This document shows, piece after piece, positions 26,850-35,499 of a stretch of 64,000 nt of DNA; the stretch's first letter is position 1, and every line of letters begins with the position of its first letter. Below the pieces are notes generated by a model, which saw only the letters and a program-made list of their open reading frames with translations, was not told the DNA's origin and did not search any database. The DNA is taken from positions 2,642,501-2,706,500 of the forward strand of contig NZ_CP011389.1 of the NCBI RefSeq assembly GCF_001007995.1, given 5' to 3'. Source of the DNA: Deinococcus soli (ex Cha et al. 2016). GTDB taxonomy: Bacteria; Deinococcota; Deinococci; Deinococcales; Deinococcaceae. The position numbers and the translations under genes were made by a program.

Positions 26850-29423
26850 ATGGCGGCGGTCAGGAAACCAGAAGTGATGAGCCCGGTGGGCGGTGAGGCG
26901 CAGCTGCGCGCCGCAGTGGAGGCCGGCGCGGACGCCGTGTTCTTCGGCGTGAATCCCGCGCGTGGCGAGGGCCGTGCGGACGGGGCGGGCTTCCACGCCC
27001 GCGCCAAGGTGGGCTTCGATCTGGAGGCCCTGCCGGACATCATGGGGGGCCTGCATGCGCGCGGCGTGCTGGGCTTCGTCACGTTCAACGTGCTCGTGTT
27101 CGACCGGGAGCTGCGGCAGGCCGAGCGGCAGTTGATGGCCCTGGCGGAGGCCGGGGTGGACGCGCTGATCGTGCAGGATCACGGCGTGGCGCGACTGGCG
27201 CACGAGATCTGCCCGGACCTGCCCATTCACGGCAGCACGCAGATGAGCATCACGTCCGCCGAGGGCGCCGAACTCGCGCGGCGCTTCGGGGCGAGCCGCG
27301 TGGTGCTGGGCCGCGAGCTGAGCCTGCGCGACATCGAGCGCATCAAGAACGCGACCGACATCGAACTGGAGACGTTCGTGCACGGCGCGCTGTGCGTCAG
27401 CTACTCCGGGCAGTGCTTTTCCAGTGAGGCGTGGGGTGGGCGCAGCGCGAACCGCGGGCAGTGCGCGCAGGCCTGCCGCCTCCCGTACGAGCTGTTCGTG
27501 GACGGCCTTCCCCGCGACCTGGGCGACGCCCGCTACCTGCTCTCGCCGGGCGACCTGTACGCGCTGCATCAGGTGCCGGATCTCGTGCGGATCGGCGTGG
27601 ACTGCCTGAAGATCGAGGGCCGCTACAAGGACGCCGAGTTCGTCGCCCTGACCACCGCCGCGTACCGCCGGGCCGTGGACGAGGCCTGGGCGGGCCTCCC
27701 GCTGAGCGTCACCGCGCAGGAGGAACGCGACCTGGAGCAGGTGTACTCGCGCGGGCTGGGGCCGCACTTCATGGCGGGCACCAACCACCAGACCGTCGTG
27801 CGCGGCCGCGCGCCCCGGCACCGCGGCGTGCGCGTGGGCACCGTGCGCGGCGTGACCGAACGCGGCGTGCTCGTCGAACTGAGCGAGGTCGTGAAACCCG
27901 GCGACGGGCTGGTGTTCGACCCCGCGAACTGGCGCACTCCTGAGGGGCGCGAGGAGGGGGGCTTCCTGTACGGCCTGTGGCAGGACGGCCGCCAGCTGGA
28001 GGGCGCGGCGCTGGACGACGTGCGCGCGGGCGGCCTGTACGAGCTGCGCTTCGGGCGCGGCGCGGTGGACGGCCGCCGCGTGCGCGAGGGTGACCCGGTG
28101 TGGCGCACCCAGGACCCCACCCTGGCCGCCCGCGTGAAACCGCTGGTGGAGGCCGCCGACCCGCTGCACACCCGCCCGGTGGACGCGCACTTCGTCGGGC
28201 ACGTGGGCCAGCCGCCCGCGCTGACCCTGACCGACGGGCAGGGCCGCAGCGTGACCGTCACGCTGCCCGAACCGCTCTCCGAGGCCCGCAACCGCGCGCT
28301 GGACGAGGCGGGCCTGCGCGAGCAGCTGGGGAAACTGGGCGGCACCCCATACCACCTCGGGACCCTCAGCACCGACCTTCAGGGGGCGGGCTTCCTGCCG
28401 GTCAGTGCCCTGAACGCCCTGCGCCGCGAGGCCGCCGCCGCCCTGACCGACGCCCGCGCCGCCGCGCCCGAGCGCACGGTCACCCCGCGCCTGGACGACG
28501 CGCTGGCCGCCCTGACCCGCCCGCAGGCCCCCGCGCCCGCCCAGGTGCGTCTGCACGCGCTGGTCCGCACGCCCGAACAGCTGGACGCCGCGCTTGCTGC
28601 CCGGCCCGACTCGGTCACGCTGGACTACCTGGAACTGTACGGCCTGAAACCCAGCGTGGAACGCGTCCGGGCCGCCGGGATCCCCGTGCGGGTCGCCAGC
28701 CCCCGCATCCTGAAACCCACCGAGCAGAACCTCCAGAAGTTCCTCGAATCCCTGGACGCGGGCATCCTGGTCCGCAGCGGCGGCCTGCTGGAAGGCCTGC
28801 ACGAGGCCGGGACGACCGCAGAACTGACGGGGGATTTCAGCCTGAACGCCGCGAACGTCCTGACCACCCGCGCGCTGCTGGACCTGGGCCTGACCCGCCT
28901 GACGCCCACGTTCGACCTGAACGCGCAGCAGATCACCGAACTGGCCGGGCTGGTGGGCGGCGCGGCGCTGGAACCCGTCGCGTACGGGCACCTGCCGGTC
29001 TTCCACACCGAGCACTGCGTGTTCTGCCGCTTCCTGAGCAGCGGCACGGACTACACGAACTGCGGGCACCCCTGCGAGTCGCACCGCGTGGCCCTGCGGG
29101 ATGAACGGGGCCGCGCGCACCCGGTCATGGCGGACGTCGGCTGCCGCAACACCGTGTTCGAGGGCCGCCCCCAGGTGGCCGCTGCGCACCTGCGGGACTG
29201 GCAGGCGGCGGGCATCCGCGACCTCCGGGTGGAATTCGTGCACGAGACGCCCGAGCAGGTCCGCGAGGTCATCGCCGCGCACCGCGCGTACCTGCAGGGG
29301 GACCTGACCACCGCGCAGCTCCAGGCGGCGCTGGACGATCAGGTGGACCAGGGCACCACCGAGGGCAGCCTGTTCGTCCCGAACGACTTCGGGCTGCTGG
29401 ACGCCCTGCCCATTCTCAGCTGA
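26850..29423 (+). CDS. Peptidase U32 family protein (DUF3656-type), RlhA-like
   Basis: 857 residues. The N-terminal ~330 residues are the U32 TIM-barrel-like domain (EVMSPVGGEAQLRAAVEAG, FVTFNVLVFD, HGSTQMSITSAEGA) with the cysteine-bearing YSGQCFSSEAWGGRSANRG and GQCAQACRLPYE. Two further Cys clusters occur at HCVFCRFL and CGHPC near residue 720-740. In E. coli the related RlhA hydroxylates C2501 of 23S rRNA, a modification also reported in D. radiodurans; that role is inferred here. The ATG is 8 nt after TAGACT (26836-26841). The stop TGA is the edge of repeat copy C. Confidence 0.85.
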   Translation: MAAVRKPEVMSPVGGEAQLRAAVEAGADAVFFGVNPARGEGRADGAGFHARAKVGFDLEALPDIMGGLHARGVLGFVTFNVLVFDRELRQAERQLMALAEAGVDALIVQDHGVARLAHEICPDLPIHGSTQMSITSAEGAELARRFGASRVVLGRELSLRDIERIKNATDIELETFVHGALCVSYSGQCFSSEAWGGRSANRGQCAQACRLPYELFVDGLPRDLGDARYLLSPGDLYALHQVPDLVRIGVDCLKIEGRYKDAEFVALTTAAYRRAVDEAWAGLPLSVTAQEERDLEQVYSRGLGPHFMAGTNHQTVVRGRAPRHRGVRVGTVRGVTERGVLVELSEVVKPGDGLVFDPANWRTPEGREEGGFLYGLWQDGRQLEGAALDDVRAGGLYELRFGRGAVDGRRVREGDPVWRTQDPTLAARVKPLVEAADPLHTRPVDAHFVGHVGQPPALTLTDGQGRSVTVTLPEPLSEARNRALDEAGLREQLGKLGGTPYHLGTLSTDLQGAGFLPVSALNALRREAAAALTDARAAAPERTVTPRLDDALAALTRPQAPAPAQVRLHALVRTPEQLDAALAARPDSVTLDYLELYGLKPSVERVRAAGIPVRVASPRILKPTEQNLQKFLESLDAGILVRSGGLLEGLHEAGTTAELTGDFSLNAANVLTTRALLDLGLTRLTPTFDLNAQQITELAGLVGGAALEPVAYGHLPVFHTEHCVFCRFLSSGTDYTNCGHPCESHRVALRDERGRAHPVMADVGCRNTVFEGRPQVAAAHLRDWQAAGIRDLRVEFVHETPEQVREVIAAHRAYLQGDLTTAQLQAALDDQVDQGTTEGSLFVPNDFGLLDALPILS

Positions 29424-29554
29424 TCCTGCCTCGGGTTGAACGGTTTTACACACCGTTCAATCCGGGCGGATGCGGGCATGAGCCGAGCGGGTTCCGGGCG
29501 TGGAATGGGCCACCCGGTAAAGTTCCGGGTGATCAACGAACGGCATCCGTATAA
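29421..29554 (+). repeat. Palindromic ~135-bp element, copy C
   Basis: Starts with the TGA stop of the U32 gene (TGATCCTGCCTCGG, a decayed version of TGATACGGACTCCG) and ends CGGCATCCGTATAA. Contains the hairpin GAACGGT..ACCGTTC and the block ACCCGG..CCGGGT. The most diverged of the five copies at its left end. Confidence 0.85.
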
Positions 29555-29606
29555 CCCGGTGTCTGAGCCAGGCAGAGAAAAACCGTGCCCCTTCCGCCCC
29601 TGGAAT

Positions 29607-29627
29607 GCCCCCTGCCGGGGGCGTTTT
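29607..29627 (+). terminator. Rho-independent terminator
   Basis: GCCCCC-TGCC-GGGGGC (29607-29622) followed by GTTTT. It lies after repeat copy C, upstream of the DUF402 promoter, and could end transcription from the U32 gene. Confidence 0.75.
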
Positions 29628-29680
29628 CCTGGTCTGGGTGTTTTCTCACGTACGCGACGCAGGGCTGTGTACGCTGGGTC

Positions 29681-30205
29681 ATGGCGACCCTGGCGCACCC
29701 GGTGAAGGTGGAACGGCACGATGTGCCGGGTCGGCAGCATCACACGAACACCGGGGTGCGACCGGTGCACACGTACCACCGCACGCCGCACGGCCTGTAC
29801 GTCGCGCGGACCTTCGCGGGCCACCCGCGCATCCGGCACTGGCAGGCGCACCTGCTGCCCGAACTGAACCTCGTGGCGTGCCGGTATGACTTCCACGGGC
29901 GGCGCGAGCACGACTACTACCTGGACGTGGCGACCATCACCGACGCGGGGGACGTGTGGGAGGTGCGGGACCTGTACCTGGACCTGATCGTGCATGACGG
30001 CCTGATGGCCGAGATCGTGGATACGGACGAACTCGTGGCGTCGCGTGCCGAGGGGCTGATCGGGGAGGGCGAGGCGCTGCGGGCCGTGCAGGTCGCGCAC
30101 GACACGCTGTCCGGGCTGGCCCGCGCCCGCTACAGCCTGAACGACTGGCTGGCGACGCGCGGCGTGCGGCTGCACTGGCACGAGTGGAGTCTGCTCAGCC
30201 GCTGA
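29681..30205 (+). CDS. DUF402 domain-containing protein
   Basis: 174 residues. Conserved DUF402 features: HDYYLDVATI, VWEVRDLYLDLIVHDG and VDTDELVASRAEGLI (Asp-rich strand and helix); some family members are nucleoside di/triphosphate phosphatases, but this one's substrate is unknown. The ATG is 5 nt after TACGCT (29670-29675), leaderless. Confidence 0.85.
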   Translation: MATLAHPVKVERHDVPGRQHHTNTGVRPVHTYHRTPHGLYVARTFAGHPRIRHWQAHLLPELNLVACRYDFHGRREHDYYLDVATITDAGDVWEVRDLYLDLIVHDGLMAEIVDTDELVASRAEGLIGEGEALRAVQVAHDTLSGLARARYSLNDWLATRGVRLHWHEWSLLSR

Positions 30206-30248
30206 CCTGCGGCCACCCCACGCCGCTCCGTCCACTACCCTGGCGGGC

Positions 30249-30968
30249 ATGACCGACACTGCCGCCGACCCGCAGGCCCGACTGGAGGCCGTCCTGCCCG
30301 CCGCCCTGGAGCGGCTGCGGGCCACGCCGGGCGCGTACGCGGCCCTGTGGTGCGGCAGTGCCGCGCGGGGCGAGGGGAACGCGCACAGCGACCTCGACTT
30401 TCACGTACTCGTGAGCGGGGACGACCGCTGGCGTGCGAACTACGTCGTGGACGGCGTGCCGGTCGAGGCCTTCCATAACCCGCTGCGCAAGGTCCGCGCG
30501 ATGTTCGCCGCCGGGCAGGGCGACACGATCTCCATGTACGCCGAGGGCCGCCCCGTCTGGCCGCACCCGGATCTGGACGCCCTGATCGCCGAGGCCCGCG
30601 CCCGGCACGCCGCCGGGCCGGACCCGCGGCCCTTGGGGCAGCAGGCCCGCTTCCGGCTGGTCGAGGAGGTCATGGACGCCCGCGCCCTGGCCGCGGCGGG
30701 CGACCCGCTGCATGTGCTCGTGGCATGCCGCGCCGCCGGACTGGCTGTGGAGGCGCTGTTCGGGGTGCGTGGCTGGTGGGCGGTCAAACCGCAGCGCTGG
30801 CTGGGCACACTGGCCGAGCGCGATCCGCAGGCCGCCCACGACCTCCGGGCCGTGCTGACCGCGCCGGACGCCTCTGCGCGGCAGGCGGCGCTGGAGGCCC
30901 TGACGGTCCGCGTGACCGGCGACCTGACCTACCACGAGGGCGGCAGCGACCCGGTCCCGGTCCCCTGA
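30249..30968 (+). CDS. Nucleotidyltransferase-fold protein
   Basis: 239 residues. WCGSAARGEGNAHSDLDFHV is a pol-beta type nucleotidyltransferase motif (GSx10DxD) with the two metal-binding Asp in SDLDF. The helical C-terminal part carries FRLVEEVMDARAL and resembles aminoglycoside-adenylyltransferase or DUF4037-like proteins, but the acceptor is unknown. TACCCT (30236-30241) is 7 nt before the ATG. glgC follows after 83 bp. Confidence 0.82.
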   Translation: MTDTAADPQARLEAVLPAALERLRATPGAYAALWCGSAARGEGNAHSDLDFHVLVSGDDRWRANYVVDGVPVEAFHNPLRKVRAMFAAGQGDTISMYAEGRPVWPHPDLDALIAEARARHAAGPDPRPLGQQARFRLVEEVMDARALAAAGDPLHVLVACRAAGLAVEALFGVRGWWAVKPQRWLGTLAERDPQAAHDLRAVLTAPDASARQAALEALTVRVTGDLTYHEGGSDPVPVP

Positions 30969-31051
30969 CCGAACTGGCCGGGCTGAACCTGAAGGGCGTT
31001 CAGGCGCGCCTCAGCCGCACGCCCGGGCGGGGCGGTCAGACTGCGGGTCAG

Positions 31052-32320
31052 ATGGCACGATTCTCGACCCGCAGTCTCAGCAGTGGCCCCGCCGGGCGCG
31101 GCACCCGCGTCGCTGGCAAGAAAGTTCTCGTCCTGATCCTCGCCGGGGGGAAAGGCGAGCGGCTGGGCGTCCTGACGCAGGAGCGCGCCAAGCCCGCCCT
31201 GACCTTCGGCGGCACGTACCGCCTGATCGACTTCGCGCTGAGCAACTGCATGCACAGCGGCCTGCCGGACGTGTGGGTGCTGGAGGAATACCAGCTGCAC
31301 ACCCTGAACGACCACCTGACGAACGGCCGCCCCTGGGACCTGGACCGCACGTACGGCGGGCTGGAGGTGCTGCCCCCCAGCCCCGATACCCTGACCGGCG
31401 CGCTGGAGGACGCCGGGAATGCGGACGCCCTGCACGCCAACCGGCACCTGATCCGGTCGTACGCGCCGGACGTGGTGGTGGTGCTGTCCGCCGATCACGT
31501 GTACACCCTGGATTACGCCGAGGTGATCCGCCACCACCTGAAGGTCGGCGCGGCCGTCACGATGGTCACCACCGACCTGCCCAGCGGGGAGGACGCCAGC
31601 CGTTTCGGGAACGTGCAGGTCACGAAGGATGGCCGCGTGAAACGCTTCGCGTACAAACCCGACGGGCCGCTGGGGGGACCCATCACCACCGAGGTCTTCG
31701 TGTACGACGCCCCCGCGCTGCTGCGCACCCTGGACGACCTGCGCGCCACCACGCCGGCCGGGCAGGGCCTGGGGGACTTCGGGCACGCACTGATCCCCTC
31801 GTTCGTGAAGGCGAAGTCGGCGCACGCCTACGCCCTGGACGGCTACTGGCTGGACGTGGGCCTGCCCGGCGCGTACTTCCGCGCGCACCAGGACCTGCTC
31901 GCGGGCCGCTCGGTGCGCCTGGACACCCCCGAGTGGCCGGTGCTGAGCAGCAGCATCCCGCGCATGCCTGCCCGCGTCGCGCAGGGCGCGCGGGTGGAAG
32001 ACAGCCTCGTGTCGTACGGCTGTCACGTGCAGGGCCGCGTGATCCGTTCGGTGCTGTCCCCCGGCGTGACCGTGGAGGCCGGGGCGGTCGTCGAGGACGC
32101 CGTGATCCTGCGCGACGCGACCATCCGCGCCGGAGCGCACGTGCGCCGCGCCATCGTGGACGAGGAGGCCGTCATCGCCGCCCGCGTGGACGGCGGCCCG
32201 GACGGCGTGGCCGTGATCGGTGCGCGCGCCCACATCGCCGCGCCCGTGAAGGGGGACACGCAGGTCGAACCGGGCCGCCGCTGGCGCAAGGGCTCCCGCG
32301 ACCGCACCGACAACGAGTAA
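31052..32320 (+). CDS. glgC: Glucose-1-phosphate adenylyltransferase
   Basis: 422 residues. Makes ADP-glucose for glycogen synthesis. N-terminal nucleotidyltransferase domain with VLILAGGKGERLGVLTQERAKPAL, then YRLIDFALSNCMHSG, LSADHVYTLDY and DGYWLDVGLPGAYF; a left-handed beta-helix C-terminal domain with hexapeptide-like repeats (GVTVEAGAVVEDAVILRDATI). The ATG at 31052 gives the normal length; CAGACT 9 nt upstream is only a weak -10. The enzyme pairs functionally with the amylase at 16.4 kb in glucan metabolism, though they are unlinked. Confidence 0.93.
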   Translation: MARFSTRSLSSGPAGRGTRVAGKKVLVLILAGGKGERLGVLTQERAKPALTFGGTYRLIDFALSNCMHSGLPDVWVLEEYQLHTLNDHLTNGRPWDLDRTYGGLEVLPPSPDTLTGALEDAGNADALHANRHLIRSYAPDVVVVLSADHVYTLDYAEVIRHHLKVGAAVTMVTTDLPSGEDASRFGNVQVTKDGRVKRFAYKPDGPLGGPITTEVFVYDAPALLRTLDDLRATTPAGQGLGDFGHALIPSFVKAKSAHAYALDGYWLDVGLPGAYFRAHQDLLAGRSVRLDTPEWPVLSSSIPRMPARVAQGARVEDSLVSYGCHVQGRVIRSVLSPGVTVEAGAVVEDAVILRDATIRAGAHVRRAIVDEEAVIAARVDGGPDGVAVIGARAHIAAPVKGDTQVEPGRRWRKGSRDRTDNE

Positions 32321-32371
32321 AGCAGGGTCACCTCCCGCCCACACGGCCGGAGGTAGCAGGGGAGTGGCCGG

Positions 32372-33745
32372 TCAGTCCGCCCCGGTGGGCGCGTGCGCGG
32401 ACAGCGCCGGGTCCTCCACGCGCCGCAGGGCCGGGTTCAGGAGTTGCAGGGCCGCCACGACCGCCAGCGTCAGGCCCGCCGCGACCGCCACTGCGCCCGG
32501 CGCGTACCGCGCGGCCAGGAGGCCCGCCAGGGCGCTGCTCGCCGGGGACGTGAACTGCGCGATCAGGCGGCGCACGCTGAACACCCGCCCCTGCAACTCG
32601 GGCGGCACCTGCGACTGCCAGATGCTCTGCGAGTGCGCGTTCATGGCCGGGAAGGTCAGCCCCAGCACCAGCAGCGCCGCTGCCGCACCCAGCACGCTGC
32701 CCGCCGCGCCGAACGCCGCGAACGCCAGCCCCGACACGATCATGGGCACCAGCACGCCCAGCACCCGCTGCCGCTTCAATCCGCCCCAGGTGCTGATCAG
32801 CACGCCGCCCAGCACGCCACCCACGCTCTGCACAACTGCCAGGGTCGCCAGCGTCCCCTGAAGGGTCCCGCCGCGCGCCTCCCAGTCGCCGTTCAGACCG
32901 AACTTCGCGATCAGGGGCTCCAGCACGCCCAGGTTGCTCGTGCACAGGTTCGCTGCGGCGAAGGTCAGCAGCAGCGCCAGCAGGGGCCGCCGCTGCCCGA
33001 TGAACACCCACCCGAAGCGCATATCCGCCAGCAGGCTGCCCCGCGCCGCTCCCTCCCGCCGCACCGGGGACGGCACGCGCAGCCGCGACAGGATCAGCAC
33101 CGCCACCAGGAACGTCACCGCGTCCACCGCGTAAGCGAACGCCACGCCGTCCCGTAGGCCCGAGAGCCATGCCGGGCCGCTCCCACTCTCGCGCAGCAGG
33201 GCGGGCACGCCGATCAGCAGCGCTGCCGCCGCCGGACCCACCAGCCCCGCCAGACTCCAGACCGTCTGCATCATCCCGTTCGCGCGCGGCAGCCGATCGC
33301 GCGGCACCAGACTCGTGTAACTCGCGTCGAACGCCGACCCGTGGAAGGTGGACACCGCGCCCATCAGCGCCGTCAGGGTCACCAGCGCCCACAGCGGCGT
33401 CGCCGCCGAACCCACCAGCAGCAGCGTCCCCAGCGTCAGCGCGACCCCCGCCACGTCGCACGCCAGCATGATCCGCCGCCGGTCGTGCCGGTCGGTCCAC
33501 ACGCCCGCCAGCGGCGCCAGCAGCGTCGCCGTGAGCGCCCATGCCAGCGCCGTGAGCGACAGCGCCGCCGCCAGCTGCGGTTTCTGCTCCGCCAGCGGAA
33601 AGCGCGTCTGCGTCAGGTAGATGTTGAACGCGAAGCCCGCAATGGCCGACCCGATCACGCTCAGCGCCTGCGAGCCCCACAGCCACAGGAACGTCCGCCA
33701 CCCATCCGGCGGCGACAGAGACTCGGGGGAAGCAGGGGACGTCAT
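32372..33745 (-). CDS. MFS transporter (DHA3/enterobactin-exporter type)
   Basis: 457 residues, about 10-12 transmembrane segments. WLWGSQALSVIGSAIAGFA opens the protein and the loop 2-3 motif GVWTDRHDRRRIM is the MFS motif A. A long cytoplasmic loop near residue 215 ends RFGWVFIGQRRPLLALLL, and NAHSQSIWQSQVPPELQGRVF is typical of the EntS-like DHA3 family. Substrate unknown. The ATG at 33745 lies 6 nt after TACGCT (minus strand, 33752-33757). Divergent from the GNAT gene. Confidence 0.9.
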   Translation of the reverse strand: MTSPASPESLSPPDGWRTFLWLWGSQALSVIGSAIAGFAFNIYLTQTRFPLAEQKPQLAAALSLTALAWALTATLLAPLAGVWTDRHDRRRIMLACDVAGVALTLGTLLLVGSAATPLWALVTLTALMGAVSTFHGSAFDASYTSLVPRDRLPRANGMMQTVWSLAGLVGPAAAALLIGVPALLRESGSGPAWLSGLRDGVAFAYAVDAVTFLVAVLILSRLRVPSPVRREGAARGSLLADMRFGWVFIGQRRPLLALLLTFAAANLCTSNLGVLEPLIAKFGLNGDWEARGGTLQGTLATLAVVQSVGGVLGGVLISTWGGLKRQRVLGVLVPMIVSGLAFAAFGAAGSVLGAAAALLVLGLTFPAMNAHSQSIWQSQVPPELQGRVFSVRRLIAQFTSPASSALAGLLAARYAPGAVAVAAGLTLAVVAALQLLNPALRRVEDPALSAHAPTGAD

Positions 33746-33811
33746 GCGCCCAGCGTAGGCCCGCCCCCACGCGCCGCACATGCGCCAGATGACCTGCCCT
33801 ACCCTGACCCC
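33746..33811. promoter_or_regulatory. Divergent leaderless promoters, MFS / GNAT
   Basis: Only 66 bp separate the two start codons. The minus-strand -10 TACGCT (33752-33757) and plus-strand -10 TACCCT (33800-33805) are each 6 nt from their ATG, so both promoters must share the ~40-bp middle. Confidence 0.7.
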
Positions 33812-34222
33812 ATGCTGCGCCTGCACGCCACCACCACCCCGGACACGGACGCCCTCCTGACCCGTGCCATGTCCCCCGACCCGGCCCGCATCCAGGCCGC
33901 CCTGCACCGCTACCGCACCGACCCCGACTGGCAGATCCACACCTGGGAGGTCGCCGGGCAGGCCGTCTGCGCCGCCGGATTCACCGTCCAGGGATCACAC
34001 GGCGCCGTCCGGCACATCGGCACGCACCCCGACCACACCGGGCAGGGTCACGCCCGCGCCCTCCTGCACGCGCTGATGGACACCCTGGACCTGCACACCC
34101 TGACCGCCGACACCGACGAGGACGCCGCCGACTTCTACTGCCGCAGCGGCTTTAGCGTCCACGAAATCCCCAGCCCCTGGGACCGCCGCGGCTACCGCTG
34201 CACCCTCACGCGGGAGAGGTGA
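33812..34222 (+). CDS. GNAT family N-acetyltransferase
   Basis: 136 residues. The acetyl-CoA binding motif A is RHIGTHPDHTGQGHARALLHALMD (Q/RxxGxG/A as GQGHA) and motif B is AADFYCRSGFSVHE. Acceptor unknown. TACCCT (33800-33805) lies 6 nt before the ATG at 33812, ruling out the longer in-frame extension. Confidence 0.88.
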   Translation: MLRLHATTTPDTDALLTRAMSPDPARIQAALHRYRTDPDWQIHTWEVAGQAVCAAGFTVQGSHGAVRHIGTHPDHTGQGHARALLHALMDTLDLHTLTADTDEDAADFYCRSGFSVHEIPSPWDRRGYRCTLTRER

Positions 34223-34288
34223 TCACGCCGCCGTGTCACTGCATCGTCCGCTCACGGTTGCGCCCGCAGCGGCGTCGTCCAGTCGGGA

Positions 34289-34834
34289 TTACCTCCGCAG
34301 TTTCTTGCGTTCCTGCACGGCGAGTTCGTCCACACGTTCGTTCTCGCCGTGCCCGGCGTGCCCCTTGACCCACACGAACGTCAGGGCGTGCGTGCGGGCC
34401 TGCGCGATGAGTTCCTCCCACAGGTCCTGGTTCTTCACGGGGTCGCCCCCGGCGGTCTTCCAGCCGTTGCGCTGCCACTTCAGGATCCAGCCGTCCGTGA
34501 ACGCCTTGCGCAGGTACTGGCTGTCCGTGACGACCCGCACCTGACAGGGCCGTTTGAGGACCTTCAGGCCCTCGAGGAGGCCGCGCAGTTCCATGCGGTT
34601 GTTGGTGGTGCCTTCCTCGTTGCCGCTCAGGACGAGTTCCTTGCCCTTGTAATTGAGGATGGTGGCCCAGCCGCCGTGTCCGGCCTGGGTGTCGCACGCG
34701 CCGTCGCTGTACAGTTCGACGTTCTCCCCGGTGATGGGCGCTTCGGGCTGGATGCCGGCCTTGATGGGCAGGCGGTCGCGCGCGGCGGCCTGCGCTTTCT
34801 GCGCGGCGGATTGGGGGCGGTGCGGGCGCGACAT
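34289..34834 (-). CDS. rnhA: Ribonuclease HI
   Basis: 181 residues. Degrades RNA in RNA:DNA hybrids. Four catalytic acids: Asp in ELYSDGACD, Glu in NNRMELRGLLEGL, Asp in VVTDSQYLRKAF and the last Asp in NERVDELA; the handle region WKTAGGDPVKNQDLW is present. A 35-residue basic N-terminal extension precedes the catalytic domain. The ATG lies 7 nt after TACAGT (minus strand, 34842-34847). Confidence 0.96.
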   Translation of the reverse strand: MSRPHRPQSAAQKAQAAARDRLPIKAGIQPEAPITGENVELYSDGACDTQAGHGGWATILNYKGKELVLSGNEEGTTNNRMELRGLLEGLKVLKRPCQVRVVTDSQYLRKAFTDGWILKWQRNGWKTAGGDPVKNQDLWEELIAQARTHALTFVWVKGHAGHGENERVDELAVQERKKLRR

Positions 34835-34873
34835 TCTGGGAACTGTAGGGACGGGCGGCCCGTACTGTCAAGC
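34835..34873. promoter_or_regulatory. Divergent overlapping promoters, rnhA / DUF4870
   Basis: The two start codons are 39 bp apart. TACAGT on the minus strand (34842-34847) and TACTGT on the plus strand (34863-34868) face away from each other, with start spacings of 7 and 5 nt. Two polymerases could not bind at once. Confidence 0.65.
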
Positions 34874-35335
34874 ATGATCCGCTCGCCCCTGACCATTCCC
34901 GAACCGGACCGCACGCCTGCGATCATCACGCACCTGTCGCCGCTGGCGGGGTTCCTGATTCCCACGCTGGGGAACCTGCTGGGGCCGCTCGTGGCGTGGC
35001 TGGCGTTCCGGGACCGCAGCCGCGCGCTGGACGAGCAGGGCAAGGAGGCGCTGAACTTCCAGCTCAGCTGGTGGCTGTACTCATTGGTGCTGGGGGTGCT
35101 GGCGTTCGTGCTGTTCAGCCTGGGTCTGCTGGGCGGCGCGGTGGGGGCGGCGGCGGGCGCGCCGGACCTGGGGGCGTTCGCGTTCCTGGGGTCGTTCGGG
35201 GCGTTCTTCCTGTTCTTCCTGCCGGTGCTGCTGATCGTCAGCGTGGTGCCGTTCGTGTTCATGATCCTGGCGGTGGTGCGGGTCAGCGCGGGGCAGGCGT
35301 ACCACTATCCCCTCAGCATCCGCTTTCTGAAGTAA
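34874..35335 (+). CDS. DUF4870 (Tic20-like) membrane protein
   Basis: 153 residues. ITHLSPLAGFLIPTLGNLLGPLVAW, then FRDRSRALDEQGKEALNFQLSW is the DUF4870 hallmark, with three or four transmembrane segments and a final VVRVSAGQAYHYPLSIRFLK. Function unknown. ATG 5 nt after TACTGT. Followed by a dyad-rich region. Confidence 0.9.
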   Translation: MIRSPLTIPEPDRTPAIITHLSPLAGFLIPTLGNLLGPLVAWLAFRDRSRALDEQGKEALNFQLSWWLYSLVLGVLAFVLFSLGLLGGAVGAAAGAPDLGAFAFLGSFGAFFLFFLPVLLIVSVVPFVFMILAVVRVSAGQAYHYPLSIRFLK

Positions 35336-35337
35336 AA

Positions 35338-35452
35338 CTGCCGGGTGACCGGGTCACCCCGAACGGAGTGAGCAGGCACCCGGCAGCTGTCCGTGAAGGT
35401 GGAGTCCGTCCCGGTGCGGTGTCCGGGAGGGGCGCAGCCGGAACGGACAGCT
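35338..35452 (+). other. Dyad-rich spacer between DUF4870 and PIG-L genes
   Basis: Nested inverted repeats: CTGCCGGGTG / CACCCGGCAG (35338-35347 and 35377-35386, 10 bp perfect), inner palindrome GTGACCGGGTCAC (35345-35357), and AGCTGTCCGT / ACGGACAGCT (35385-35394 and 35443-35452, 10 bp perfect). It can fold into two adjacent long hairpins. Either a processing or terminator structure for the upstream gene or a structured leader; no T tract. Confidence 0.6.
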
Positions 35453-35499
35453 GTCCCCTCGACAGTGGGGAGGGGCAGCCGGGGGGTATGCTGCTCTGC

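Noticed and set aside
30725..31051. N-terminal extension of GlgC
   Set aside because: The frame overlaps the nucleotidyltransferase gene and encodes low-complexity sequence; GlgC has normal length from 31052.
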